Source: Gottschalkiaceae bacterium SANA
Lineage (GTDB): Bacteria > Bacillota > Clostridia > Tissierellales > GPF-1
NCBI GenBank assembly: GCA_036323355.1
Contig: AP028876.1
Coordinates: forward strand, 2,480,001 to 2,544,000
Direction: 5' to 3'
DNA: 64,000 bases
The translations under genes and the position numbers were made by a program. How positions within the stretch are numbered: position 1 is the first letter of the stretch; the number at the start of each line of letters is the position of its first letter. Shown here piece after piece: positions 6,421 to 13,985 of the stretch. The notes under the pieces are model-generated. The model was given only the letters and a program-made list of their open reading frames with translations. It made no database searches and was not told the DNA's origin.

Positions 6421-7224
6421 ATGGTTTCAAGACAAGAGCTAAAAAACGAAGTTAAAAGACTTCATGTCGAGGGAAGAGCTTTGCTTTACTTCGAAACTTT
6501 TAAAAAAAACAATATTACTATTGATCAGGTTAAGCAATTGGATTGTCTAAAGGAATTTAAAGAGTTAGCTCAAAACAAAGCTGATTTACGAGAAGAATAC
6601 CAAGCTTGGTATTTCAAAAGTTTGCGTTTGGTGAAACAACTTGCACCTAATAGACTAGATGAATTTCAATGTTTATATATGCAAAAAAAAGAACCCAAAG
6701 AGTATAATTTCTCGACATATTCTATCTCAGACTACATGAGGGGTCTATCAATCAAAAGAGGATCTGAAACTATTGTGGATTCTTTTGCTGCATTTTCATC
6801 AAAGTTCAAGGTTCAATTAGGTATCATTAAAGCAATTCATTCGAGCTTTGACAGCCTGATCATTGATATTGAAGCTATCATTCAAAGCTCGTTTTTCGAC
6901 TCTGAAATAAAAATAGCAGAAGATTTTTTTAAGAAAAAACATCTTCGAGCCAGCGGTGCAATATGTGGTGTTGTACTGGAAAAGCATTTCACATCAGTCT
7001 GCAAGAATCATGAAATAGGATTTCGAAAGAAGAATCCAACTATTGCTGACTACAACGATGCATTAAAAAAGAACAACGTAATGAGTACATCACAATGGCG
7101 GTTAGTACAAAGACTCGGAGATATAAGAAATTCATGTGTTCATTCGAAAGGTGAAGAACCAAAAATTGATGAAATTGAAGATCTGATTAGAGGGTGTAAA
7201 AAGCTCATCTCAGAATTGTATTAA
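6421..7224 (+). CDS. HEPN-like protein with C-terminal RX4H motif
   Basis: The 267-residue product is AT-rich in its coding and mostly helical. Its last 40 residues hold R236-NSCV-H241 in the context GDIRNSCVHSKGEEP, the Rx4-6H signature of HEPN ribonuclease domains and of related DUF4145-like proteins. The rest (about 1-180) has no motif I can name. TATAAT at 6385-6390 is a possible -10 with no clear -35, and AGAGGAGG precedes the ATG. The gene is 68 bases upstream of, and in the same direction as, the ABC-3C effector, so both may be one transcript. If catalytic, it would cleave RNA during infection; it could also be a structural HEPN. The motif is seen; the toxin role is inference. Confidence 0.6.
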   Translation: MVSRQELKNEVKRLHVEGRALLYFETFKKNNITIDQVKQLDCLKEFKELAQNKADLREEYQAWYFKSLRLVKQLAPNRLDEFQCLYMQKKEPKEYNFSTYSISDYMRGLSIKRGSETIVDSFAAFSSKFKVQLGIIKAIHSSFDSLIIDIEAIIQSSFFDSEIKIAEDFFKKKHLRASGAICGVVLEKHFTSVCKNHEIGFRKKNPTIADYNDALKKNNVMSTSQWRLVQRLGDIRNSCVHSKGEEPKIDEIEDLIRGCKKLISELY

Positions 7225-7292
7225 CAAAGATTATAGCAAAGTTCATCTAAGTACTGCTCACGCAACTTATCGCACATACTAAGGAGACCGAA

Positions 7293-8264
7293 ATGTCGTA
7301 TATGCTAAAACACTTAGCAACAATATATTTCAGAGATATGATACATTCAAAAGATGGCGACTCATTTCAAAGTCTAGTGAATCAGCTCATGACTATGAAA
7401 CATAATTCTAAATTTACTCCCATAAAACCTTCTGGAAGATATGGCGATAAGAAAAATGATGGCTATTTATCCGGGAATGGTTTATATTTTCAAGTTTACG
7501 GGCCAGAGGATTTGAGAAAAAAGGCTACTACCAATTATGCAGCAAAGAAATTTGATGAAGATTTCAACACTTTACTTGAACATATAGATGCAGGTATATG
7601 GGGAGATATCAGTGAATTTCATTACATCATTAATGATAAATTCACTGGTATACCAGCACCAGTCGCGAGCAAAAAAGAAGAACTCAAAAAAAAATATCCT
7701 TCAATAGGAATTGAGATCATTGGTTCTCTTCAACTACAATGTTACTTTTCAGACCTCGATCTCACAAAACAACAAATAATCTTAGGGCAACCGCTTATTC
7801 TCGATGATAATGGGATTCAATTTGTAGAGGCTAATGCATTAACAAAAACAATAAATGCTATTATGAACCATGAGAGTTGTGAAGAAGATACCCCGCCAGC
7901 AACTACATTGGCAAAAGTGAAGGAGAAAATCCAATTCAATAACTTATCTGAAAAAATTGCTTCTGTTATCAATCTTCGACTTTACGAACTTAGTTTAGTT
8001 GAAAGTCTTATTTCAGTATCAGTACCAAACACCGAAGCTGTGCTTTCAAATCATTTCAAAAAACTATATGCTCACGCAAAACAAATTGCAGAAAATGAAG
8101 ATCAAATGTTCCTGTTCATCGAAAACGAAACTATAGAACTTGTATTGAAAGAAAATCAAAATGGGGCAACTAGAAAAGCTGTTCGTGCTGCAGTTCAAAG
8201 CTTAATGTCTCTTTTCTTTGAGTGTTGTGATATATTTGAAAAACCTCCAGCTGAAGAGCATTAA
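7293..8264 (+). CDS. ABC-3C system effector: nuclease-like N-terminus with ABC-3C C-terminal domain
   Basis: The 323-residue product has FQSLVNQLM at 25-33, then GRYGDKKNDGYL (48-59) and LYFQVYGPED (64-73). This G-GD-x-NDGY and FQVYxPxE pattern is what I know from proteins of ABC-three-component systems, and it resembles the D...(E/Q)xK core of PD-(D/E)xK-like nucleases, with Tyr69 where a catalytic Lys is usual. The C-terminal part (about 200-320) is helical and would be the domain that couples to the ATPase. AAGGAG precedes the ATG. It ends convergently with the ATPase gene, the stop codons overlapping at 8261-8264. ABC-3C systems were predicted from comparative genomics as conflict systems; cleavage of nucleic acid is inferred. 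Confidence 0.72.
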   Translation: MSYMLKHLATIYFRDMIHSKDGDSFQSLVNQLMTMKHNSKFTPIKPSGRYGDKKNDGYLSGNGLYFQVYGPEDLRKKATTNYAAKKFDEDFNTLLEHIDAGIWGDISEFHYIINDKFTGIPAPVASKKEELKKKYPSIGIEIIGSLQLQCYFSDLDLTKQQIILGQPLILDDNGIQFVEANALTKTINAIMNHESCEEDTPPATTLAKVKEKIQFNNLSEKIASVINLRLYELSLVESLISVSVPNTEAVLSNHFKKLYAHAKQIAENEDQMFLFIENETIELVLKENQNGATRKAVRAAVQSLMSLFFECCDIFEKPPAEEH

Positions 8265-10015
8265 CTCTCTTTTTGCTTGGAGGTCTTTTTTTTCAGTACT
8301 TCTTTTTTAATGTTATACTTAGCGCCTAATAATTTCCCTTCATCGCCTTTGTCATTAAGCCTTAATACAATTTTATCGTCACTTACAACATGTAATTCTT
8401 CTTGTTCTAAATTCATTTTTATTGCATTCAGATCGTCATGATTGATAGCAAAAATATATTGAAAGTCAAGTTCTTTACATAAGTCCTCAATAAGCAGTAA
8501 AGCATTCGCACATTGTCGTTTATCCATTTCTAAAAAAATATAATTATCATGTACTAAGAATTTGATCTTATGCTTTCCTAACGTCATTAACATCAAATCA
8601 AAAATTAGAATCTTAGCTTTACTTATACCTCCTGCTTGATCTGATTCGATTTCCGGAATATATTTGTATCTCGTAAGATTCCTTCCTTCATCGACTATAA
8701 TATTCAAACTTGCACTAGCTTCTGGGTAAATTGATTTAGAATATTTGATAAAGCATCGTTCAATTTCTTGTTTCCATTTTAGATTTTTGTTCAAAACTTC
8801 ACGTGCCGTAGTATTATCAGTTTGCATGTCTGTTTCTATCTGTGACATCGAGTTTTCATAAGATCTCAATAATTCTGACTTGCTTTGAATGCTATTAATT
8901 TGTTCCTTAATACTAACAATCTTATGCATCATCGACTCATATTCTTTGAAACTTATAGAACCGGATAACTTTTTATAACTTTCATCAATACCACTTTGTG
9001 CTACTTCAATTTCTTTGTTCAACTTACTAATTTTTTTATTAAGATATACCTTTTGCTCAACCAATCTAATTTGACGATTTTGTGTCAATATTTTATGAAA
9101 TCCTGATACCTCATCTATATTCTTCTTAATACTATCACCAAATATCAATCCTACATCCTCATAAAAAGAGTGTACCTCCTCAGAAGAAATTTCTGACTTC
9201 AGTTTAGAATCAGCTTCAACGCGAGATTTCATTGTTTCTTTAACCACTCGTTCGCTAATTAGGTCATTCAACTTTATTCTAAATTGTTCATACTCTTTTT
9301 TTATATCGTCATAGTCTTTAGCTAACTTATATGTCCTAAGCTTTGCCTCTAATTCTTCTAATTCTAATTCCAGATTAATGACCGCTGAATCCATTTCAGT
9401 TGAAGACCTTATATTTTTTTTGAAGTCATCTGTTTCACTAATTGTTTTTCGTGTTGTATCAATTTTCGAATACTTGGTTCGCAATTCAATTTTATTAAGT
9501 GCAAGTGCATGATTCAAATTTAATAAATACGCTGTCATAACTTGAGTCGATTTAACGTTTTCATTGCCAACAGCAGGCGGCTCTTTAGAATAATCAAGTG
9601 CCTCCGCCTTAAAAAACCTATCCATCAATGACCGAAAGGTTAAAAAATTTATTTTTGAATCAATCGAAGTAATTTCTGCAAGCAAGAAATTTGTGTACTT
9701 TTTAACACCCATCTCTTCGCCGTTCAAAACCACAAAGTTTTCAACACTATCAGTTGAGCGAGATACTGTGTATTTTGTATTGCCAATTCTGAAATCCAAA
9801 TAAAAAATCCAACCTTCTAAAACCTCTAAAGACTTATCACTCGATCCCAAACAAAAATCAATAATTTTTAGGGATAATGATTTACCTACACCATTGTATG
9901 ATTTATTCCTATCTTTAGTATCAGTTTTTTCAGCATAGATAATCGAAATTCCTGATTCGTTGAATGTAAAATCCTTAAATTTTGAATCATTTGCATATAA
10001 TCTAATTAGTTTCAA
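8261..10015 (-). CDS. ABC-3C system SMC-like ATPase (DUF2326)
   Basis: The 584-residue protein begins MKLIRLYANDSKFKDFTFNE and has a Walker A at 41-46 (NGVGKS) in the context SYNGVGKSLSLKIIDFCLG. Long coiled coils cover about 175-400 (repeated Glu, Lys and Leu heptads). The C-terminal ATPase half has AGGISKAKILIFDLMLM and then FLVHDNYIF (from about 486), the DUF2326 version of Walker B with a His-Asp pair. These are the features of the SMC/Rad50-like ATPase of ABC-3C systems. The start is a TTG at 10015 with GGGGTG seven bases upstream, overlapping the MC gene by 14 bases. It would sense invading nucleoprotein and drive the effector. Confidence 0.8.
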   Translation of the reverse strand: MKLIRLYANDSKFKDFTFNESGISIIYAEKTDTKDRNKSYNGVGKSLSLKIIDFCLGSSDKSLEVLEGWIFYLDFRIGNTKYTVSRSTDSVENFVVLNGEEMGVKKYTNFLLAEITSIDSKINFLTFRSLMDRFFKAEALDYSKEPPAVGNENVKSTQVMTAYLLNLNHALALNKIELRTKYSKIDTTRKTISETDDFKKNIRSSTEMDSAVINLELELEELEAKLRTYKLAKDYDDIKKEYEQFRIKLNDLISERVVKETMKSRVEADSKLKSEISSEEVHSFYEDVGLIFGDSIKKNIDEVSGFHKILTQNRQIRLVEQKVYLNKKISKLNKEIEVAQSGIDESYKKLSGSISFKEYESMMHKIVSIKEQINSIQSKSELLRSYENSMSQIETDMQTDNTTAREVLNKNLKWKQEIERCFIKYSKSIYPEASASLNIIVDEGRNLTRYKYIPEIESDQAGGISKAKILIFDLMLMTLGKHKIKFLVHDNYIFLEMDKRQCANALLLIEDLCKELDFQYIFAINHDDLNAIKMNLEQEELHVVSDDKIVLRLNDKGDEGKLLGAKYNIKKEVLKKKTSKQKES

Positions 10016-10262
10016 TCGACAACACCCCTTTTGAATTGATCTCTATGCTCTCCAACATATATAAAAAATCAATTGCAAGAATAAAATAATCAAAACTACA
10101 ATGATATTTAACACGTCCCGTTTTCACAAAACTACGATTATACTCAGCCCAACATTTTTCAACAGTCAATGATTCACAAGATAAAATGCGTAATATAACA
10201 CCTGAAATTCCGTAAATCGACTTGCTTAATTGTACATGTTTTGATGGGATAATTTTATACAT
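10002..10262 (-). CDS. ABC-3C middle component, MC6-like
   Basis: The 86-residue protein (MYKIIPSKHVQLSKSIYGIS, then GVILRILSCESLTVEKCW, and FDYFILAIDFLYMLESIEIN, KGVLSIE) has the pattern of the small winged-helix-like middle component MC6: a KxIPSKHxxxxxSL start, a helix with vs.lw..y, and F..alDfLymL..I... g.l. It is the first gene of the leftward pair and overlaps the DUF2326 ATPase gene, the usual MC-ATPase pairing. The expected role is to link the ATPase and the effector. Confidence 0.75.
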   Translation of the reverse strand: MYKIIPSKHVQLSKSIYGISGVILRILSCESLTVEKCWAEYNRSFVKTGRVKYHCSFDYFILAIDFLYMLESIEINSKGVLSIETN

Positions 10263-10474
10263 AGTAAACCTCTCTATTTAAAAGTGTAAAAAAATATGGG
10301 AATTTCTAATAAAAATAAAGTTTAGTAACACATAGTTTATCGAGCTTATATTTATTATTATATCATATATACGCAAACTTTTGTTCCCTTATAATTTATA
10401 AAATTCTTTATTGCGGTGGAACACTTGTTCGATTATACTTTATCTATACCCATTATAAACTTGAGGTGATCAAA
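10263..10474. promoter_or_regulatory. AT-rich divergent promoter region between MC6 and ImmA genes
   Basis: Leftward, an extended -10 (TGA-TATAAT, complement of 10357-10365) lies about 95 bases before the MC6 gene, leaving a long AU-rich leader. Rightward, TTGCGG (10411-10416), 17 bases and TATACT (10434-10439) form a moderate promoter for the ImmA-integrase genes. The G+C content rises abruptly after about 10.47 kb, so the cassette's right edge is probably in this region. No inverted repeats or target duplications are evident. Confidence 0.45.
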
Positions 10475-10996
10475 ATGATATCAAACGACAAAATATGCGC
10501 TCTCGCACAAGAGCAGCATATCACGATCACGCTCGCCCCATTACCGAATAAGATCCTTGGATTCTATTCCTACTCTGATTCGAGACCTCAGATCGTCATG
10601 AATAAGAGTCTTTGTGAATGGGATCCGGAATACCGATCCGTGTTGGCTGAAGAACTGGGCCACCACTTCACAAGTATCATGAAGCCATTTCTTGTTTCTG
10701 GTATGGCTTACTATGATCGAGTGCAGTATAATCGATCCGAATCAAAAGCGGTAAGATGGGCAGCTGATTATTTAATACCGACTGAACTACTCCTCTGCAA
10801 GATTGAGGGCTGTTCGGTCTCGTGCATCCACGAGCTCGCTGACGCGTTCCAAGTTACCATTGAGCTCATTCAACAGAAACTATACTATATGTCCTGCAAG
10901 GACATGTACTGGCCACTAAGCGATGGCAGATCGCTCTGTCTTACATCTTTGCCATCCATCTATATCTTTGACCCATTTACCGATGGGATTCCTTGA
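10475..10996 (+). CDS. ImmA/IrrE-family metallopeptidase
   Basis: The 173-residue product has the ImmA core VLAEELGHHFT (56-66) and later SKAVRWAADYLIPTELLL, the two conserved parts of the COG2856/ImmA family. In the HExxH motif the first position is Glu59 rather than His (EELGH), a variant common among phage members of the family. The start at 10475 follows GAGGTGA; the earlier GTG at 10466 lies inside that site. Enzymes of this kind cleave the element's CI-type repressor and so allow excision. Here the repressor gene is 4.1 kb away because the ABC-3C cassette sits between them. Confidence 0.8.
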   Translation: MISNDKICALAQEQHITITLAPLPNKILGFYSYSDSRPQIVMNKSLCEWDPEYRSVLAEELGHHFTSIMKPFLVSGMAYYDRVQYNRSESKAVRWAADYLIPTELLLCKIEGCSVSCIHELADAFQVTIELIQQKLYYMSCKDMYWPLSDGRSLCLTSLPSIYIFDPFTDGIP

Positions 10997-11028
10997 TATG
11001 ACTGAAATTATCGATAGGAATTTGAAAC

Positions 11029-11089
11029 AATGATAGTGAAGCCAATTATGAAAGGAATGATAGTGAAGCCAATTATGAAAGGAATGATA
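11029..11089 (+). repeat. Tandem 27-bp repeat before the integrase gene
   Basis: Two perfect copies of a 27-base unit (11029-11055 and 11056-11082, beginning AATGATAGTGAAGCC) are followed by seven bases of a third. Each unit ends in AAAGG just before an ATG, so each carries a possible start site. The unit is nine codons long and keeps frame. Confidence 0.9.
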
Positions 11090-11095
11090 CTATGA
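11030..11095 (+). CDS. Putative 21-residue leader peptide coupled to integrase
   Basis: Starting at the ATG at 11030, the repeat reads MIVKPIMKG twice and then MIL, and stops at the TGA at 11093-11095. This stop shares ATGA with the integrase start at 11092, a classic coupling arrangement. The ribosome binding site for the first ATG is weak (AGGA about ten bases away), while the repeats supply AAAGGA. The peptide itself may have no function; the reading could be chance, but frame retention over the repeats and the exact overlap argue against that. Confidence 0.4.
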   Translation: MIVKPIMKGMIVKPIMKGMIL

Positions 11096-12123
11096 GAAAC
11101 CCAAATGGATATGGATCTGTTTACAAGATGCCGGGCAAGCGGAGACGGCCGTTCATCGTTCGTTTAACTGATGGATGGACGGATGAAGGCAAACAGCGAT
11201 ATAAAACGCTTGGCTACTATACGACGCGAAAAGAAGCGATGGTAGCCCTTGCAGAGTACAACCAGAATCCATACAGTTTTCATGCTGTAAAATTCACCTT
11301 CGGTGAAGTCTATGAAAAGTGGTCTGATGAAAGATTTCCGAAGCTTTCTCGTTCCAATGTGTACGGTTATAAAGCAGCATACCATCTTTGTAGCACGCTT
11401 TACGACATGAAGTTTGTTGATATTCGAAAAGTACACTTGCAAAAGGCAGTGGATACATCGGGAAAGAACTACCCTACCCTTCGCAAACTAAAGGTCCTGT
11501 ATAACCAACTTTTCAAATTTGCTATGGAAAATGACATCGTATCAAAAGACTACTCGAAGTTTGTTGATATTGGAAAGAAAACATACAGCAATGCGAGGAA
11601 GCCTTTTACGGCTGAAGAAATCAAGAAGCTGTGGGACGTGGTCTCAGTCAACGAATATGTCCAGGTGATTTTGATACTAATCTATTCTGGTGTCCGGATC
11701 TCTGAACTCTTGGACCTGAAGAAAGAACATATTAATCTTGAGGAACGCTACTTTAAGGTTGTTGCATCAAAAACCGAAAGTGGAATCCGCAAGGTTCCAA
11801 TCGCGAAGAAGATCCTACCCTTCTTCGAAAACTGGATGACCAAAGACAATGACTGCTCCTATCTTCTAACTACACCTGAAGGAGCACACTTTCTTTATCG
11901 CAATTACTACGATTCCTATTGGAAACCCTTCTTTGAAGAACTCAACATAAACCATAGGCCACACGACACACGCCATACAACAGTTTCCCTGCTCGCGGTG
12001 GCAAAAGTGGATCCAACAATTATCAAGAAGATCGTTGGTCATGCCGGTGCTATGAACCTCACAGAAAGAGTCTATACTCACTTTGAAATTCAACCGCTTC
12101 TGGAGGCCATTGATTCCATTTGA
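11092..12123 (+). CDS. int: Tyrosine-type site-specific integrase
   Basis: The 343-residue protein has an arm-binding-like N-terminus (MRNPNGYGSVYKMPGKRRRP), a SAM-like core-binding domain (about 68-160) and a catalytic domain with R202 (SGVRISELL), K227, H291-x2-R294 (HDTRH), H317 (GHAG) and the nucleophile Y328 (ERVYTHFE). All six catalytic positions are present, so it should be active. It integrates or excises the element. It is the outermost gene of the element and is convergent with rpsI, which suggests an attachment site at or just after the 3' end of rpsI. Confidence 0.92.
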   Translation: MRNPNGYGSVYKMPGKRRRPFIVRLTDGWTDEGKQRYKTLGYYTTRKEAMVALAEYNQNPYSFHAVKFTFGEVYEKWSDERFPKLSRSNVYGYKAAYHLCSTLYDMKFVDIRKVHLQKAVDTSGKNYPTLRKLKVLYNQLFKFAMENDIVSKDYSKFVDIGKKTYSNARKPFTAEEIKKLWDVVSVNEYVQVILILIYSGVRISELLDLKKEHINLEERYFKVVASKTESGIRKVPIAKKILPFFENWMTKDNDCSYLLTTPEGAHFLYRNYYDSYWKPFFEELNINHRPHDTRHTTVSLLAVAKVDPTIIKKIVGHAGAMNLTERVYTHFEIQPLLEAIDSI

Positions 12124-12128
12124 TTTGC

Positions 12129-12161
12129 ATGTTGCTTGTATGTTGCTTGTATGTTGTTGAT
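12129..12161 (+). repeat. Three 11-bp tandem repeats, possible integrase arm sites
   Basis: ATGTTGCTTGT occurs at 12129-12139 and 12140-12150, and a degenerate third copy ATGTTGTTGAT at 12151-12161. They lie right after the integrase stop codon, where phage attachment regions often hold arm-type binding sites. The repeat is seen; the binding role is inference. Confidence 0.5.
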
Positions 12162-12200
12162 AAAAACAACTGTATATTCAAAGTCCTGAAAGCATTGAAA

Positions 12201-12229
12201 AACCCGCAAAACATAAAGTTTTGCGGGTT
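12201..12229 (-). terminator. Terminator after rpsI
   Basis: A 12-bp perfect stem (AACCCGCAAAAC and GTTTTGCGGGTT) around a five-base loop is followed by a T-run (TTTTTC) on the minus strand. It ends the rplM-rpsI transcript and lies on the element side of the rpsI stop codon. Confidence 0.88.
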
Positions 12230-12245
12230 CTGTATACTATCTTTA

Positions 12246-12638
12246 TTATCGTTTTGAAAATTGCGGCGCACGACGTGCTTTCTTAAGACCGTATTTCTTA
12301 CGTTCAACCATACGAGAGTCTCGAGTCAACATGCCTTCTTTTTTCAATGTTGGACGGTATGACGCGTCAACACGAAGAAGTGCACGAGCGATTCCGTGTC
12401 GGATTGCACCAGATTGACCAGTGTATCCACCACCATGAACCGTAACAAGAACATCATATTTATCCGCAGTACCCGTTACTTTCAACGGCTCCAATGCTTT
12501 AACAACCAAAGTTTCGAAGTTAAAGAATTCGCGAACATCACGTTTATTAACTTTTACTACACCCGTTCCTGGAACCAAACGTACACGGGCGACTGACTTC
12601 TTTCTGCGACCAGTTCCCTGGTATTGCAATTTTGCCAT
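12246..12638 (-). CDS. rpsI: Ribosomal protein S9 (uS9)
   Basis: The 130-residue protein starts [20 protein letters not shown] and ends in the basic tail [12 protein letters not shown] that reaches the P-site tRNA in the 30S head. It is 17 bases after rplM and co-transcribed with it. Its 3' end is the last host sequence before the integrated element, and the reading frame and terminator are intact. Confidence 0.98.
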   Translation of the reverse strand: MAKLQYQGTGRRKKSVARVRLVPGTGVVKVNKRDVREFFNFETLVVKALEPLKVTGTADKYDVLVTVHGGGYTGQSGAIRHGIARALLRVDASYRPTLKKEGMLTRDSRMVERKKYGLKKARRAPQFSKR

Positions 12639-12655
12639 GATACAGTCCTCCCTTT

Positions 12656-13084
12656 CTAACCTTCGTAAGGTACTGGATTCTGAGCTTCATGTGGATGCTC
12701 AGTTCCTTGGTACACTTTCAGTTTGCCTAGCATTTGTCGTCCCATAACATTCTTAGGAAGCATGCCTTTAATAGCGTGTTGGATCGCAAATTCTGGCTTA
12801 TCTCTAAGCAGGTCGCGATACTTCACTTCCTTCATTCCACCTGGATGTTGGGAATGGTGACGATATAATTTCTGATCCAATTTCTTACCAGTCAATTGAA
12901 TCTTCTCTGCGTTGATTACAATAACAAAATCTCCAGTGTCTACATGAGGTGTGTAGATGGGCTTGTGCTTGCCGCGTAGAATCGTTGCTACTTTTGTAGC
13001 CATACGACCCAAGTTTTGTCCTTCTGCGTCAATCACGTACCATTTGCGTTCTACCTCATGAGGTTTAGCTAACGTCGTTTTCAT
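12656..13084 (-). CDS. rplM: Ribosomal protein L13 (uL13)
   Basis: The 142-residue product has the L13 features [39 protein letters not shown] and [15 protein letters not shown]. It is an early-assembling 50S protein. It has its own promoter about 80 bases upstream, separating it from truA, and forms the usual rplM-rpsI pair. Confidence 0.98.
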   Translation of the reverse strand: MKTTLAKPHEVERKWYVIDAEGQNLGRMATKVATILRGKHKPIYTPHVDTGDFVIVINAEKIQLTGKKLDQKLYRHHSQHPGGMKEVKYRDLLRDKPEFAIQHAIKGMLPKNVMGRQMLGKLKVYQGTEHPHEAQNPVPYEG

Positions 13085-13187
13085 GCGACTTCCTCCTTGG
13101 TTTTTTCATCTTCCGTCAAAAAAACCGGGGCTAGTGGCTTTCTCTTTCAGACTTTTCTATTTTAAAGCAATATCGACAAATTGTCAA
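13085..13187 (-). promoter_or_regulatory. rplM-rpsI promoter and leader
   Basis: TTGACA (complement of 13182-13187), 17 bases and TAAAAT (complement of 13159-13164) make a strong promoter. The leader of about 65 bases contains GGTTTTTT and AAAAAACC, which can pair around the segment just before the AAGGAGG site. The position matches the L13 leader known in Firmicutes, where L13 represses its own operon. I can support the promoter well; identity with that leader family is not established by eye. Confidence 0.6.
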
Positions 13188-13202
13188 GTCGATTCACCGT
13201 TT

Positions 13203-13985
13203 TTAATCCAAAATTTCTTGATTTAAAAAGGCTTCTCGATCTTCGTCGGAATAAAATACCTTTTCCAGGGTAAGCCCTTGCGGCCCTACCGTTTTACCCG
13301 CTAAAGTGCGATCCTTCTTTTCTAATACATCTTTAATTACACTTCGATTCAACCGTCCACGACCAATGTCAATCAAGGTGCCAACCATAATGCGCACCAT
13401 ATTATAAAGAAACCCACTCCCAGCGACAACAAATTCCCAATCTGAACCCCTACGCTTTAAATCTGCATAGTAGATGGTTCGCACCGTGTTTTCCTTGTCG
13501 CAGCGTGTACTGGTAAATCCTTTATAATCGTAAGTACCCATAAAATCTTGGGCAGACTGTCGCATCAAATTCTCATCCATTTTCCAGCCAACACGCATGG
13601 CATACCGGCTTTCCATTGCTCTAGGAATTGTGTCCGTATAAAATCGATATCGATAGACCTTGCCTTTGCAATGGTAGCGACTATGAAAATCCAATGGCAA
13701 TTCCTTGGCTTCACGAATCACAATATCCCGGGGCAGCTGTCCGTTCAATGCCCGTGGAATATCCTCAATTTGCATGTTGATATCCCAATCGAAATGGGCA
13801 AACTGACCCCGTGCATGTACCCCTTTATCCGTTCTGCCAGAACCATGGATCTCAATGGGTTCTGTGCTGAATTTACCTAAATTTCGTTCGATCTCTCCCT
13901 GTACCGTACGCAAATCGGGTTGTCTCTGCCATCCATAAAAATCAGCTCCATCGTATTCCACGAGGATCCCAATTCGCTTTACCAC
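13203..13985 (-). CDS. truA: tRNA pseudouridine(38-40) synthase
   Basis: The 260-residue enzyme converts U38-U40 of the anticodon arm to pseudouridine. It shows VEYDGADFYGWQRQP at the start, the catalytic motif GSGRTDKGVHARGQ with its Asp, and GFLYNMVRIMVGTL near the end. The start is the GTG at 13983-13985, with GGAG upstream. The longer frame to 14102 runs antisense-free but inside ecfT and is not supported. It overlaps the ecfT stop codon by seven bases. Confidence 0.95.
   Translation of the reverse strand: MVKRIGILVEYDGADFYGWQRQPDLRTVQGEIERNLGKFSTEPIEIHGSGRTDKGVHARGQFAHFDWDINMQIEDIPRALNGQLPRDIVIREAKELPLDFHSRYHCKGKVYRYRFYTDTIPRAMESRYAMRVGWKMDENLMRQSAQDFMGTYDYKGFTSTRCDKENTVRTIYYADLKRRGSDWEFVVAGSGFLYNMVRIMVGTLIDIGRGRLNRSVIKDVLEKKDRTLAGKTVGPQGLTLEKVFYSDEDREAFLNQEILD

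Noticed and set aside
12059-12307. Leftward ORF of 82 residues across the integrase-rpsI gap
   Set aside because: It overlaps both gene ends and the terminator and has no family resemblance.
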